DNA from: an uncultured Kiloniellales bacterium
GTDB lineage: Bacteria; Pseudomonadota; Alphaproteobacteria; Kiloniellales; JAKSDN01
Assembly (NCBI GenBank): GCA_947258885.1
Contig: CAMYKD010000011.1
Location: 5,834-69,833, forward strand
DNA: 64,000 nt
Reading direction: 5' to 3'
The position numbers and the translations under genes are program-made. Positions 10,968-20,974 of the stretch are shown here, piece after piece. Below the pieces are notes generated by a model. The model was not told the DNA's origin, did no database searches, and saw only the letters and a program-made list of their open reading frames with translations. Position 1 is the stretch's first letter; every line of letters begins with the position of its first letter.

Positions 10968-11128
10968 GGTTCGTGCTGCGAGGTGCGTCAGACCTTTCGA
11001 TCCCTGGGGCCAATACAAACCTCTAGGGAGCTGTCCCTGCCGGGGCCGTGGCCTCGGTACATGGCGCCCACCTGCTTTGGCAGGCCACGGAGGATCCATA
11101 TCGGTCAACGGCCATCGCGGCACGCCCC
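10968..11128 (+). ncRNA. ssrS: 6S RNA (candidate)
   Basis: Lies between zapA and 5-FTHF cyclo-ligase, the canonical ssrS locus; closing stem CGTGCTGCGA (10972-10981) pairs with TCGCGGCACG (11115-11124); internal stems CCGTGGCCT/AGGCCACGG and GATCC/GGATC. Confidence 0.8.
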
Positions 11129-11179
11129 GACCCCGCCGGGAACCTGACAGACCACCGGGCGGGCGGCAGAGGTATCTTG

Positions 11180-11830
11180 GTGACTCCTGATATCGACGAC
11201 GAAAAAGAGCGCCTGCGCGCCGAAGCCAAACGGCGCCGCGCCGCGGCCGCCACGGCGGCCTCCGGGGCCTCCGGGGCCTCTGGAGCCTCCGGGGCCGGCG
11301 AGGCGCTGTGCCGGCGTCTGATCGCCGCACTCGACCAGGGGACGATCCCCCTGGCCCCGGAGGCTGCCGTCTCGGCCTACTGGCCCAAGGGAGACGAGCT
11401 GGACCCGCGCCCCGCCATGGCGGCGCTGGCCGCGCGCGGCCACCCGATCGGCTTGCCCGTCGTGGTCGCCCGGGCGGCGCCGCTGGTGTTCCGGCGCTGG
11501 GCGCCGGGCGACCGGCTGGAGCCCGCGGGTTTCGGTCTTCGCGAGCCGGCCGCGGACCGGCCGGAGGTGACGCCGGCGCTCTTGCTGGTGCCGCTGCTGG
11601 CCTTCGACCGCGCGGGCACGCGTCTCGGCTACGGTGGCGGCTTCTACGACCGGACCCTGGCCCGGCTCCAAAGCGCCGGACGCCCGCTCGCCGTGGGCGT
11701 CGCCTATGCCGGCCAGGAGCTGTCCGAGCTGCCCCGCGGTCCCAGGGACCGGACCCTCGACTGGATCTTGACCGAGGGCGAAACCATAGCGACCGGAGGC
11801 GAGGGCCATGCGGCTGCTGTTCTGCGGTGA
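11180..11830 (+). CDS. 5-formyltetrahydrofolate cyclo-ligase
   Basis: GTG start 11180; ...VSAYWPKGDELDPRPAM...LVPLLAFDRAGTRLGYGGGFYDRTL; YgfA signature. Confidence 0.92.
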   Translation: MTPDIDDEKERLRAEAKRRRAAAATAASGASGASGASGAGEALCRRLIAALDQGTIPLAPEAAVSAYWPKGDELDPRPAMAALAARGHPIGLPVVVARAAPLVFRRWAPGDRLEPAGFGLREPAADRPEVTPALLLVPLLAFDRAGTRLGYGGGFYDRTLARLQSAGRPLAVGVAYAGQELSELPRGPRDRTLDWILTEGETIATGGEGHAAAVLR

Positions 11831-12623
11831 TCTCGTCGGCCGGAGCGGCCGCCAGGCGCTGTTCGATCACCTGCCCGGCCTGCGCGAGCGGCTCGCGGTC
11901 GACTTCGTGATCGCCAACGGCGAGAACGCGGCCGGCGGCTTCGGCATCACCAAGAAGATCTGCCAGGAGATCCTGGCGGCCGGGGTCGACGTGATCTCCG
12001 GCGGCAACCACAGCTGGGACCAGCGCGAGGCGCTGGGCTTCATCGACGGCGAGCCGCGTCTGCTGCGGCCCCAGAACTACCCCGACGGCACGCCCGGGCG
12101 CGGGAGCGGGGTTTTCCCGGCGCCCCGCGGCCGAAAGGTCATGGTGCTCAACGTCATGGGCCGCCTGTTCATGGACCCGCTAGACGACCCCTTTGCCTGC
12201 GTCGAGCGTAGCCTCGCCCGCCAGCGCCTGGGCGGCACGGTCGACGTCATCGTGCTCGACTTCCACGCCGAGGCGACCAGCGAGAAGATGGCCATGGGGC
12301 ACTTCGTCGACGGCCGGGTGAGCCTCTGTGTCGGCACCCATACCCACGTGCCGACCGCCGACACGATGATCCTGCCGGGCGGCACGGCCTATCAGACGGA
12401 CACCGGAATGTGCGGCGACTACGATTCGGTGATCGGCATGGACAAGGCGGTCCCGCTCGCCCGGTTTACGCGCAAGCTGCCGACCGATCGTCTCTCGCCC
12501 GCCTCGGGCGAGGGCACGCTCTGCGCGGTCTACGTGGAAACCGACGACGCCACCGGCCTGGCGCGGCGCATCGAGCCGGTTCGCGCCGGCGGCCGCCTCG
12601 CCGCGACCTCGTTCGAACCGTAA
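11808..12623 (+). CDS. TIGR00282 / YmdB-family metallophosphoesterase
   Basis: MRLLFCGDLVGRSGRQALFDHLP...DFVIANGENAAGGFGITKKICQEILAAGVDVISGGNHSWDQRE...VGTHTHVPTAD. Confidence 0.92.
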   Translation: MRLLFCGDLVGRSGRQALFDHLPGLRERLAVDFVIANGENAAGGFGITKKICQEILAAGVDVISGGNHSWDQREALGFIDGEPRLLRPQNYPDGTPGRGSGVFPAPRGRKVMVLNVMGRLFMDPLDDPFACVERSLARQRLGGTVDVIVLDFHAEATSEKMAMGHFVDGRVSLCVGTHTHVPTADTMILPGGTAYQTDTGMCGDYDSVIGMDKAVPLARFTRKLPTDRLSPASGEGTLCAVYVETDDATGLARRIEPVRAGGRLAATSFEP

Positions 12624-12626
12624 GAC

Positions 12627-12920
12627 CTAGAAGTCCTCGTCGGAATCGGACGAGAGCGTCAGGAAGCGCGCCACCTCGTCGTACAGCAGCTCGGTCTGGC
12701 GGATCACTTCGTCGGCGCTGCCGCCAAGCGTAGCGGCGGCGGCCGCCACGTTCGGGCCTTCGGCCGCGGCGAGCGCGAGGTCGAGCGCTGGCCGCGCGGT
12801 CTGCCGGGTGAAGTCCGACACCAGCTCGGCGGCCCGCTTGATCTGCTGACTGGCACCGGCACCGTCTGCCGGCAGGTCCTTCGGACCGGGAAGCACGGGA
12901 AAGTTGTGCGGCATAGCCAT
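12627..12920 (-). CDS. Hypothetical protein
   Basis: 97-aa ORF between two convergent/divergent core genes; MAMPHNFPVLPGPKDLPADGAGASQQIKRAAELVSDFTRQTARP. Confidence 0.55.
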   Translation of the reverse strand: MAMPHNFPVLPGPKDLPADGAGASQQIKRAAELVSDFTRQTARPALDLALAAAEGPNVAAAAATLGGSADEVIRQTELLYDEVARFLTLSSDSDEDF

Positions 12921-13167
12921 CGCTAGCTTTCCTGGAACGGGGTTGAGCCGGCCCGTATCATGGCCGAACCTTGCTTAAGGGCCGGTAAACGCCGGGCGCG
13001 GTATCGAAAGGCTTCTGCCGGCGGTGAATTCCTGCTAGAAGGCGCCCAAATCTCGCCATAAAGCTGCTCTATCAGGGCAAAGCCGTTGCGCGCTCTGCCC
13101 CAAGATATGGTAGGCTGGCGACAGATAATCATCAGGATCTTGGGTCGGAGTTCGAGATCGGAGGGTC

Positions 13168-13917
13168 ATGGCAGGCCATTCGCAGTTCAAGAACATCATG
13201 TATCGCAAGGGCGCGCAGGACAAAAAACGCGCCAGGCTCTTCGGCCGGCTGATCCGCGAGGTGACGGTCGCGGCGCGCTCGGGCCTGCCCGATCCGGACG
13301 CCAACCCGCGCCTGCGCGCGGCGATTTCCGCGGCGCGGGCGGCCAACATGCCGAAGGACAACATCGAGCGCGCCATCAAGCGCGTCGCCGGCGGCGAAGA
13401 CGACACGAACTACGAGGAAATCCGCTACGAAGGCTACGGTCCGGGCGGCGCGGCGATCATCGTCGAGGCCCTGACCGACAATCGGAACCGGACCGCGTCC
13501 GAGGTGCGCGCGGCGTTCGGCAAGCACGGCGGCTCGCTCGGCGAGACGAACAGCGTCTCCTTCATGTTCGACCGGGTCGGCATGATCGTCTTCGACCCGG
13601 AGGCCGCCGGCGCGGACGAGATGTTCGACGCGGCGGCCGAGGCCGGCGCCGAGAACGTCGAATCAACCGCCGAGGGGCATGAGATCGTCTGTACGCCCGA
13701 CGATTTCTCGGCCGTGCGCGACGCCCTCGCCGAGCGCTTCGGCGATCCGCGGGAGGCGCGCTTGACCTGGAAGCCCCAGTCCGCGGTCACGATCGACGAG
13801 GACGCGGCCGGGAGCCTGCTCAAGCTGCTGGATACGCTGGACGACAACGACGACGTACAGCAGGTCTCGGCGAACTTCGAGATCGCCGACGACGTTCTGG
13901 AACGGTTGACGGCCTGA
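13168..13917 (+). CDS. yebC: YebC/PmpR family transcriptional/translation regulator
   Basis: [37 protein letters not shown]...[27 protein letters not shown]. Confidence 0.96.
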   Translation: MAGHSQFKNIMYRKGAQDKKRARLFGRLIREVTVAARSGLPDPDANPRLRAAISAARAANMPKDNIERAIKRVAGGEDDTNYEEIRYEGYGPGGAAIIVEALTDNRNRTASEVRAAFGKHGGSLGETNSVSFMFDRVGMIVFDPEAAGADEMFDAAAEAGAENVESTAEGHEIVCTPDDFSAVRDALAERFGDPREARLTWKPQSAVTIDEDAAGSLLKLLDTLDDNDDVQQVSANFEIADDVLERLTA

Positions 13918-13949
13918 CCGGCCGGCCTCGGGCGGACGAGAGAGGGTTG

Positions 13950-14480
13950 ATGCGCGTTATCGGATTGGACCCCGGGCTCCGGCGCACCGGTTGGGGCGTG
14001 ATCGAGTCCGAGGGGACGCGTCTCAGGCACGTGGCGAACGGCGTGGTCACCTCCGACGGGGGTCTCGATCTCGCCCGGCGCCTGGTTCAACTCGACGAGG
14101 GATTGCTCGAGGTGCTGCTTGCGTACCGGCCCGACGAGGCGGCGGTGGAGGCGAGCCTGGTCAACAAGAACGCCGGGTCGACCTTGAAGCTCGGCGTGGC
14201 GCGCGGCGTCGTGCTGCTGACACCCGCCAAGCATGGCCTGCCGGTGGCCGAATACCTGCCGATGATCGTCAAGAAGGCCGTGGTCGGCACGGGGCACGCC
14301 AGCAAGGAGCAGGTGCAGACCATGGTCGGGCACCTCTTGCCCGGCTGCGCGATCGCCAACCCGGACGCGGCCGACGCGCTCGCGGTGGCGATCTGCCACA
14401 GCCATCACGCGGCGACGGGCCGACGTTGGTCCGCCGGCGGCAAAGAGCCCCTGCCGGCCGCGCAAGGGGATCGGCGATGA
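13950..14480 (+). CDS. ruvC: Crossover junction endodeoxyribonuclease RuvC
   Basis: [20 protein letters not shown]...[27 protein letters not shown]...[14 protein letters not shown]. Confidence 0.96.
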   Translation: MRVIGLDPGLRRTGWGVIESEGTRLRHVANGVVTSDGGLDLARRLVQLDEGLLEVLLAYRPDEAAVEASLVNKNAGSTLKLGVARGVVLLTPAKHGLPVAEYLPMIVKKAVVGTGHASKEQVQTMVGHLLPGCAIANPDAADALAVAICHSHHAATGRRWSAGGKEPLPAAQGDRR

Positions 14481-15091
14481 TCGGCAAACTGACGGGCCAG
14501 GTGGACTCGGTCGGCGAAGACTGGGCTTTGATCGACGTCGCCGGCGTCGGGTATCACGTGTTCTGCTCGCGCCGGAGCCTCGAGCGCCTGCCGCCGGGAA
14601 GCGGCCCGGTTGCTCTGCTGGTCGAAACCCACGTGCGCGAGGACCACATTCACCTCTACGGCTTCATCGATCAGGCCGAGCGGGACTGGTTCCGCCTGCT
14701 TTGCACGGTGCAGGGCGTGGGCGCCAGGATGGCGCTGGCGATCCTTTCGGTGCTGTCGCCGCAGGACCTGATCCAGGCGATCGCCGCTCAGGACAAGGCG
14801 CAACTGACCCGGGCCGGTGGCGTCGGCCCCAAGCTGGCCAGCCGGATTCTCGTCGAACTGAAGGACAAGGCCGGCAACTTGGTGCTCGGTCCGGCGGCGG
14901 CCGCGGTCCCGCCCAACGGCACCGGCGGTGGTCTCGGCCGGGCGGCCGAGGACGCGGTGTCCGCCCTGGTCAACCTCGGCTACGGCCGCAGCGAGTCCTT
15001 TGGCGCCGTGGTCCAGGCGAGCCGCGCCCTGGGCGACAGAGCGCCGCTGGAGGCGCTGATCACGGCGGGCCTGAAGGAGCTTTCGACGTGA
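14477..15091 (+). CDS. ruvA: Holliday junction branch migration protein RuvA
   Basis: [31 protein letters not shown]...[18 protein letters not shown] at 14477 overlaps ruvC stop. Confidence 0.96.
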   Translation: MIGKLTGQVDSVGEDWALIDVAGVGYHVFCSRRSLERLPPGSGPVALLVETHVREDHIHLYGFIDQAERDWFRLLCTVQGVGARMALAILSVLSPQDLIQAIAAQDKAQLTRAGGVGPKLASRILVELKDKAGNLVLGPAAAAVPPNGTGGGLGRAAEDAVSALVNLGYGRSESFGAVVQASRALGDRAPLEALITAGLKELST

Positions 15092-16134
15092 CGGATCCGC
15101 GCGCCGTGGCCCCGGAATTCGGCCAGGAGGACAGCCTCGAACTGACGCTCAGGCCCGCCAGCCTGGACGATTTCATCGGCCAGCGGCAGCTGCGCGAGAA
15201 CCTCGCCGTCTTCGTTCAAGCGGCGCGGGCCCGCGGCGAGGCGATGGACCATGTGCTGTTCTTCGGCCCGCCGGGCCTGGGCAAGACGACCCTGGCGCAG
15301 ATCGTGGCGCGCGAGCTGGGCGTCGGATTTCGCGCCACCTCGGGCCCGGTGATCGCACGCGCCGGGGACTTGGCCGCGATCCTGACCAATCTCCAGCCGC
15401 GCGATGTTCTGTTCATCGACGAGATCCATCGCCTGAACCCGGCGGTCGAGGAGATCCTCTATCCGGCGATGGAGGACTTCCAACTCGACCTGATCATCGG
15501 CGAGGGGCCGGCCGCCCGCTCGGTTCGCATCGACCTGCCGCCCTTCACCCTGGTCGGGGCGACCACGCGCTCGGGCCTGATCACCACCCCCTTGCGCGAG
15601 CGTTTCGGCATCCCCCTGCGCCTCAACTTCTACGAGGCGGAGGAGTTGCAGCAGATCGTCCGGCGCGGGGCCCGGGTCCTGAGCATGGACCTGACGGCGG
15701 AGGGCGCGCACGAGATCGCACGGCGCTCGCGCGGCACGCCCCGCGTGGCGGGGCGCCTGCTGCGCCGCGTGCGCGATTTCGCGGCGGTCGCCGAGGCCGG
15801 GCGGATCGATGCCCGGGCGGCGGACGCCGCGCTCGGCCGTCTGGACGTCGACCAGAAGGGGCTGGACGCCATGGACCGGCGCTATCTGACCTGCATCGCG
15901 GCGAACTACAGTGGCGGGCCGGTCGGCGTGGAGACCCTGTCCGCCGCCCTGTCGGAGCAGCGCGACGTTCTGGAGGAGGTGATAGAGCCCTACCTGATCC
16001 AGCAGGGCCTGCTGCAACGGACGCCGCGCGGCCGCATGCTGACCAGCGGCGGCTACGGCTATCTGGGGCTCGAGCAGCCGCGCGGCCAGGCACAGCTGCC
16101 CTTGTTGGACGACGACCGGGAGGCGGCGCCGTGA
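15088..16134 (+). CDS. ruvB: Holliday junction branch migration DNA helicase RuvB
   Basis: GTG 15088; [58 protein letters not shown]. Confidence 0.97.
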   Translation: MTDPRAVAPEFGQEDSLELTLRPASLDDFIGQRQLRENLAVFVQAARARGEAMDHVLFFGPPGLGKTTLAQIVARELGVGFRATSGPVIARAGDLAAILTNLQPRDVLFIDEIHRLNPAVEEILYPAMEDFQLDLIIGEGPAARSVRIDLPPFTLVGATTRSGLITTPLRERFGIPLRLNFYEAEELQQIVRRGARVLSMDLTAEGAHEIARRSRGTPRVAGRLLRRVRDFAAVAEAGRIDARAADAALGRLDVDQKGLDAMDRRYLTCIAANYSGGPVGVETLSAALSEQRDVLEEVIEPYLIQQGLLQRTPRGRMLTSGGYGYLGLEQPRGQAQLPLLDDDREAAP

Positions 16135-16571
16135 CCGGCCTCTCGGGACGCATCGAAGGTGGCGAGCACGTGCTGCCGATCCGGATCTACTACGAGGACA
16201 CCGACGCGGCGGGCATCGTGTACTACGCCAGCTACCTGAGGTTCGCCGAGCGCGGGCGCACCGAAATGTTGCGCCTGGCCGGCGTTCGGCAGAGCGAGAT
16301 TTCCCGGCAGCACGGCGTGGCCTTCGCGGTCCGCGACTGCAAGGCCGACTACCGGCAGCCGGCCCGGCTCGACGATCTGATCGAGGTGCGCTCACGGCTG
16401 ACCGGGCTGCGCGGCGCATCGGCCGATGCCCGGCAGGTGATCAGCCGGGACGGAACGTCGTTGGTGCGGCTCGACGTGCGCATCGCCTGCATCAGGGACG
16501 ACGGCCGTCCGGCGCGGTTTCCCGCCGGTCTGCACGCGGCCCTGGAGAGATATTGTCAAACCCGAGAGTAG
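16131..16571 (+). CDS. ybgC: Tol-Pal system-associated acyl-CoA thioesterase (YbgC)
   Basis: [32 protein letters not shown]; hot-dog thioesterase, start of tol operon. Confidence 0.93.
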   Translation: MTGLSGRIEGGEHVLPIRIYYEDTDAAGIVYYASYLRFAERGRTEMLRLAGVRQSEISRQHGVAFAVRDCKADYRQPARLDDLIEVRSRLTGLRGASADARQVISRDGTSLVRLDVRIACIRDDGRPARFPAGLHAALERYCQTRE

Positions 16572-16580
16572 AGATAATCC

Positions 16581-17309
16581 ATGGAAAACCGAACGGTTGA
16601 CACACTGACCCTAGGCGGGTCGTTGGACCACCAGATGACGGTTTGGGGCCTGTTCCAGGAAGCCGACATCATCGTCCAGGCGGTGATCGTGCTTCTGGTG
16701 CTGGCCTCGTTCTGGAGTTGGGCGGTCATCTTCGAGAAGGTCCTGCGCATCCGCCGCCTCAGGACCCTGGCCGACGACTTCGAGGACAGCTTCTGGTCGG
16801 GCGGCTCGCTGGACGATCTGTACGACGAACTCGACAATCGGCCGCCCGATCCCATGTCCGCCATCTTCGTCTCGGCGATGCGCGAATGGCGGCGTTCGAC
16901 CGCCGGCATCGGCCTCAAGGCCGAGCGCCTGAAGGCCGGCCTCAAGGAGCGGGTCGAGCGGGTCATGGACATCACGCTGGGGCGCGAAATGCAGCGTCTC
17001 GAAAAGCAGATGATCTTCCTGGCCTCGGTCGGCTCCTCGGCGCCCTTCATCGGGCTGTTCGGCACGGTCTGGGGCATCATGAACGCCTTCACCTCGATCG
17101 CCGCGGCCAAGAACACGACCCTGGCGGTCGTCGCGCCGGGCATCGCCGAGGCGCTGTTCGCCACCGCGCTCGGACTGGTGGCGGCAATCCCGGCGGTGAT
17201 CGGGTTCAACAAGCTGTCGACCGACCTGGGGCGCTACTCGGTGCGGCTCGAGGCCTTCTCCGGCGAGTTCACGGCGATTCTATCGCGCCAGCTCGAGGAG
17301 CAGGGATAG
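16581..17309 (+). CDS. tolQ: Tol-Pal protein TolQ
   Basis: ExbB/TolQ family; FLASVGSSAPFIGLFGTVWGIMNAFTSIAAAKNTTLAVVAPGIAEALFATALGLVAAIPAVIGFN. Confidence 0.95.
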   Translation: MENRTVDTLTLGGSLDHQMTVWGLFQEADIIVQAVIVLLVLASFWSWAVIFEKVLRIRRLRTLADDFEDSFWSGGSLDDLYDELDNRPPDPMSAIFVSAMREWRRSTAGIGLKAERLKAGLKERVERVMDITLGREMQRLEKQMIFLASVGSSAPFIGLFGTVWGIMNAFTSIAAAKNTTLAVVAPGIAEALFATALGLVAAIPAVIGFNKLSTDLGRYSVRLEAFSGEFTAILSRQLEEQG

Positions 17310-17311
17310 CC

Positions 17312-17779
17312 ATGGCCGGCCCCTACGCCGCCCGGCGGGGCGGGTCGCGACGCGGCCGCTACCAGCCGATGAGCGAGATCAACGTCACGCCCTTCGTCGA
17401 CGTCATGCTGGTGCTGCTGATCGTGTTCATGGTGACCGCGCCGCTGCTCACGGTCGGCGTGCCGGTCGACCTCCCGGAGGCCAAGGCCAAGGCGCTCTCG
17501 CAGCCGGAGGAGCCGCTCGTCATCTCGATCGATTCGTCCGGCATCGTGTTCATCCAGGAGACCGAGGTCGCGCTCCAGAAGCTGGTGCCGCGCCTGGCGG
17601 CGATCACGGACAACAAGCCCGACACCCGGATCTATCTGCGCGGCGACCGCAAGGTCGACTACGGGCGCATCATGGAGGTCATGGCGCGGGTCAACAGCGC
17701 CGGGTTCACGCGCCTGGCGCTGGTCTCGGAGCTGCCGCGCAAAGGCGCGGGCAAGACCAGGAAGAAGAAGCGGAATTGA
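17312..17779 (+). CDS. tolR: Tol-Pal protein TolR
   Basis: MSEINVTPFVDVMLVLLIVFMVTAPLLTVGVPVDLPEA; ATG at 17312. Confidence 0.95.
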   Translation: MAGPYAARRGGSRRGRYQPMSEINVTPFVDVMLVLLIVFMVTAPLLTVGVPVDLPEAKAKALSQPEEPLVISIDSSGIVFIQETEVALQKLVPRLAAITDNKPDTRIYLRGDRKVDYGRIMEVMARVNSAGFTRLALVSELPRKGAGKTRKKKRN

Positions 17780-17782
17780 CCC

Positions 17783-18632
17783 ATGGGCAAAGGGGTCCTC
17801 CTGTCCGGCACGCTGCACGTAGCGATGATCCTGGTCCTGGTGATCGGATTGCCGTCCTTCGTGTCGGTGCCCGACGTGGCCCCGCCGATCCCGGTCGAGC
17901 TGGTCGAGCTGGACGAGGAGGCGCCGAAGCCGGCGCCCAAGCCGAAGCCCAAGCCCGAGCCCGAAAAACAACCCGAGCCGGAGCCCGAGCCGCAGCAGGC
18001 CGAGATCCCGCCGGCGCCGAAGCCCGAGCCGATCGCCCCCGAACCGGAGCCCGAACCCGAACAGGTCGTGCTGCCCCCCGAGCCCGAGCCCGAGCCAGGC
18101 CGAGCCCGAAAAGGACAAGGAGCTGGCCGAGGCCCCGCCCAAGCCGCCCCGCAAGAAGCCGCAGCTCAAAATCCCGGTCCCGGACCAGCCCCAGGAACCG
18201 GAAGAAAACCGCCTGACCTCGATCCTGCGCAACGTCGAGAAGCTCAAGGAACAGCAGGCGGCCAAGCCGGCGGAGGAACCGGAGCCGAGCGGAGCCCAGG
18301 TCCGGCCCCAGACCAGCCCATTGGAGCAGAGGGAACTGGTGCGAATCGTCACGCAGCACATGTCTCGCTGTTGGCGCATCGAGCCGGGCGCCCGCGACGC
18401 CCAATCCTTGGTGGTCGGGATCAAGGTCCAGATGAACCGGGACGGCTCGGTGCGCGCCGTGAAGATCACCGACAGCAGCCGTATGGCCGCCGACGCCTTC
18501 TACCGCAGCGCGGCGGAAAACGCGCGGCGCGCTATTCTGAGCTGCCAGCCGTTCCCGCTGCCGATCAAGCGCTACGAGGTATGGCAGGAAATGCGTTTCA
18601 CGTTCAATCCGAGCGAGATGTTCGGTGGGTGA
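17783..18632 (+). pseudogene. tolA: TolA, split by an apparent frameshift near 18095 (could be a sequencing error)
   Basis: N-terminal TM anchor and EPEP/KPKP linker in frame 17783; the C-terminal TolA domain (EENRLTSILRNVEKLKEQQAAKP...MEQRELVRIVTQHMSRCWRIEPGARDAQSLVVGIKVQMNRDGSVRAVKI...) is only in the frame of 18321. Confidence 0.88.
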
Positions 18633-18725
18633 CCCCTGGCGTGATGGATGGCAAGCTAGGCGCGGCTTCGGAGACAACGCCGGTCGGGGAGCTAGACAAT
18701 CGAATCGAAACGGGATGAGTGGGAC

Positions 18726-20063
18726 ATGAACAACAGCGCGACTTCCTTCGTATCGGCCGTGGCCCTAGTGCTGGCCGTGGCCCTCGGGTCCGGCGTGCCG
18801 GCGCGCGCCGAGCTCAACGTCGACATCACCCAGGGCTTCGTCGAGCCCCTGCCGGTCGCCATCACGGATTTCTACGCGGAGACCCTCGAGGAATCGAAGA
18901 CCGGTAAGGATTTGGCCGGGGTCATATCGGCCGACCTCGAGCGTTCCGGCCTGTTCCGACCGATCGACCACGGCGCCTTCATTCAGGACGCCGCGAGCCT
19001 GCGCAAGGGCCCGCGCTTCTCGGACTGGCGCCTGATCAACGCCCAGGCTCTGATCCAGGGCAGCGTCGAGATGCAGCCCGACGGTCGTCTGCGCGTCAAT
19101 TTCCGGCTGTGGGACGTCTTCGCGGAACAGCAGATGACCGGTCTGGCGTACTTCACGACACCGTCCAACTGGCGGCGCGTGGCCCATATCGTCGCCGACG
19201 TCATCTACAAGCGCCTGACCGGAGAGGACGGCTATTTCGACACGCGACTCGTCTATGTCGCCGAGAGCGGGCCGCAGAACCGCCGCGTCAAGCGACTCGG
19301 GATCATGGACCAGGACGGCGAGAACCACCGATTCCTGACCGCCGGCAACGAGCTGGTGCTGACCCCGCGATTCTCGCCGACGACCCAGGAGATCACCTAC
19401 CTCTCCTATATCGGCGAGATCCCGCGGGTCTACCTATTCAACCTGAACACCGGCCAGCAGGAGGTGCTGGGCGACTTCCCCGGCATGACCTTTGCGCCGC
19501 GCTTCTCGCCGGACGGCAACAAGGTGATCATGAGCCTGGCGGACAACGGCAACTCCGACATCTTCACCATGGATCTGCGCACGCGGGGCGTGAAGCGGTT
19601 GACCAACCATCCCGCGATCGACACTTCGCCCTCCTATTCACCGGACGGCCGCCGGATTGCGTTCAATTCGGACCGGGGCGGCAGCCAGCAGCTTTACGTC
19701 ATGGATTCGGACGGCGGCAACGTGCGGCGGGTCAGTTTCAATCAGGGCCGCTACGCCACGCCGGTCTGGTCGCCGCGCGGCGATCTGGTCGCCTTCACGC
19801 GCATGTCCAACGGCGAGTTCTATATCGGCGTCATGCGCCCCGACGGCAGCGGGGAACGCATGCTGACCAAGGGGTTTCTGGTCGAGGGTCCGACATGGGC
19901 CCCCAACGGTCGGGTTCTGTCGTATTTTCGACAAACCCCCGCGGACTCCCGCGGACGGGTGACCAGCAAGGTCTATACCATTGATCTGACTGGATTCAAC
20001 GAGCGAGAACTGACCACGCCCATCGATGCGTCCGATCCCGCGTGGTCCCCCTTGATTCCGTAA
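18726..20063 (+). CDS. tolB: Tol-Pal system beta-propeller protein TolB
   Basis: [20 protein letters not shown]...[49 protein letters not shown]. Confidence 0.97.
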   Translation: MNNSATSFVSAVALVLAVALGSGVPARAELNVDITQGFVEPLPVAITDFYAETLEESKTGKDLAGVISADLERSGLFRPIDHGAFIQDAASLRKGPRFSDWRLINAQALIQGSVEMQPDGRLRVNFRLWDVFAEQQMTGLAYFTTPSNWRRVAHIVADVIYKRLTGEDGYFDTRLVYVAESGPQNRRVKRLGIMDQDGENHRFLTAGNELVLTPRFSPTTQEITYLSYIGEIPRVYLFNLNTGQQEVLGDFPGMTFAPRFSPDGNKVIMSLADNGNSDIFTMDLRTRGVKRLTNHPAIDTSPSYSPDGRRIAFNSDRGGSQQLYVMDSDGGNVRRVSFNQGRYATPVWSPRGDLVAFTRMSNGEFYIGVMRPDGSGERMLTKGFLVEGPTWAPNGRVLSYFRQTPADSRGRVTSKVYTIDLTGFNERELTTPIDASDPAWSPLIP

Positions 20064-20239
20064 AGGACGGTCGGTATAGTCCGCAGGCCTTCGCGAGGCA
20101 AGAGGCCTGGAATCGGGGGCTAGTCCAGTTTGTCGCGACCGCCTCTTTTGCCGGAGAAAATTTCCGAATCTAACCTGACTAGGCCCTGGGGACGCTTTGA
20201 GAGGCGACGTCCCGGGGGCAGTCTTGAAGAGGGCAAAAC

Positions 20240-20740
20240 ATGCGCTTTAAGCTTCTGACTTTGTTCGCGGCCGCTCTATTGGTGGCTGCCTGTGAAACGG
20301 CTCCGGAAGAGACAGCCGCGGTCGATACCAGCGGAGTCGTCGAGCAACCTGCGGCTCAGCCGGCCTCGCCCGGTGGGCCCACGCCTGGTTCCCAGGAGGA
20401 TCTGCTGCTTAACGTGGGCGATCGCATCTTCTTTGCGTTCGACCGCAGCGACCTCAACGCCGATTCTCGTGGTACGCTCGAGAAGTTGGCCTCCTGGATG
20501 ACCACCTACCAAAACGTCACCATTACCATCGAGGGTCATTGCGACGAGCGCGGTACGCGCGAGTACAACTTGGCGCTCGGTGAACGGCGCTCCGATGCGG
20601 CACGTGACTATCTTGTCGCGCTGGGCGTTGACGGGGGGCGTGTTACCACGATCAGCTACGGCAAGGAACGGCCGGCCGTGCTCGGATCCAACGAGGATGC
20701 CTGGGCGCAGAACCGCCGGGACGTTTTCGTCGTCAACTGA
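20240..20740 (+). CDS. pal: Peptidoglycan-associated lipoprotein Pal
   Basis: Lipobox LLVAAC; FAFDRSDLNADSRGTLEKLASWM...ITIEGHCDERGTREYNLALGERRSDAARDYLVALGV (OmpA-like). Confidence 0.97.
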   Translation: MRFKLLTLFAAALLVAACETAPEETAAVDTSGVVEQPAAQPASPGGPTPGSQEDLLLNVGDRIFFAFDRSDLNADSRGTLEKLASWMTTYQNVTITIEGHCDERGTREYNLALGERRSDAARDYLVALGVDGGRVTTISYGKERPAVLGSNEDAWAQNRRDVFVVN

Positions 20741-20770
20741 TACGCCTCTCGATCATTTGAGACACAGTGT

Positions 20771-20820
20771 CCGCCCGGGCCCCGCCAAAAGCGGGAGTCC
20801 CGGGCGGCGCTGTTTGGGCG
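20771..20820 (+). terminator. Strong GC-rich hairpin after pal, terminator-like
   Basis: CCGCCCGGGcCCCGCcaaaaGCGGGagtCCCGGGCGG (20771-20807) followed by weak T tract cgctgTTTgggcgTTTg. Confidence 0.55.
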
Positions 20821-20974
20821 TTTGTCCTGTTGCGGGGCCGGGTCGCCCTCGGGGATACTCCCGGGAGGTGCTACTCCGTGAGGCGTCAGGCAACGCGTCA
20901 CATTTTTGCCAAGAATCTTCGCCATGTAGATGCACTGCTGTTCTCCGGGCCGTGCCGTTGCGAAGGGTAAGCCG

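Noticed and set aside
17783-18130. EPEPEP/KPKPKP repeats considered as a CRISPR-like or structural DNA repeat
   Set aside because: Simple low-complexity linker coding of TolA; no spacer architecture
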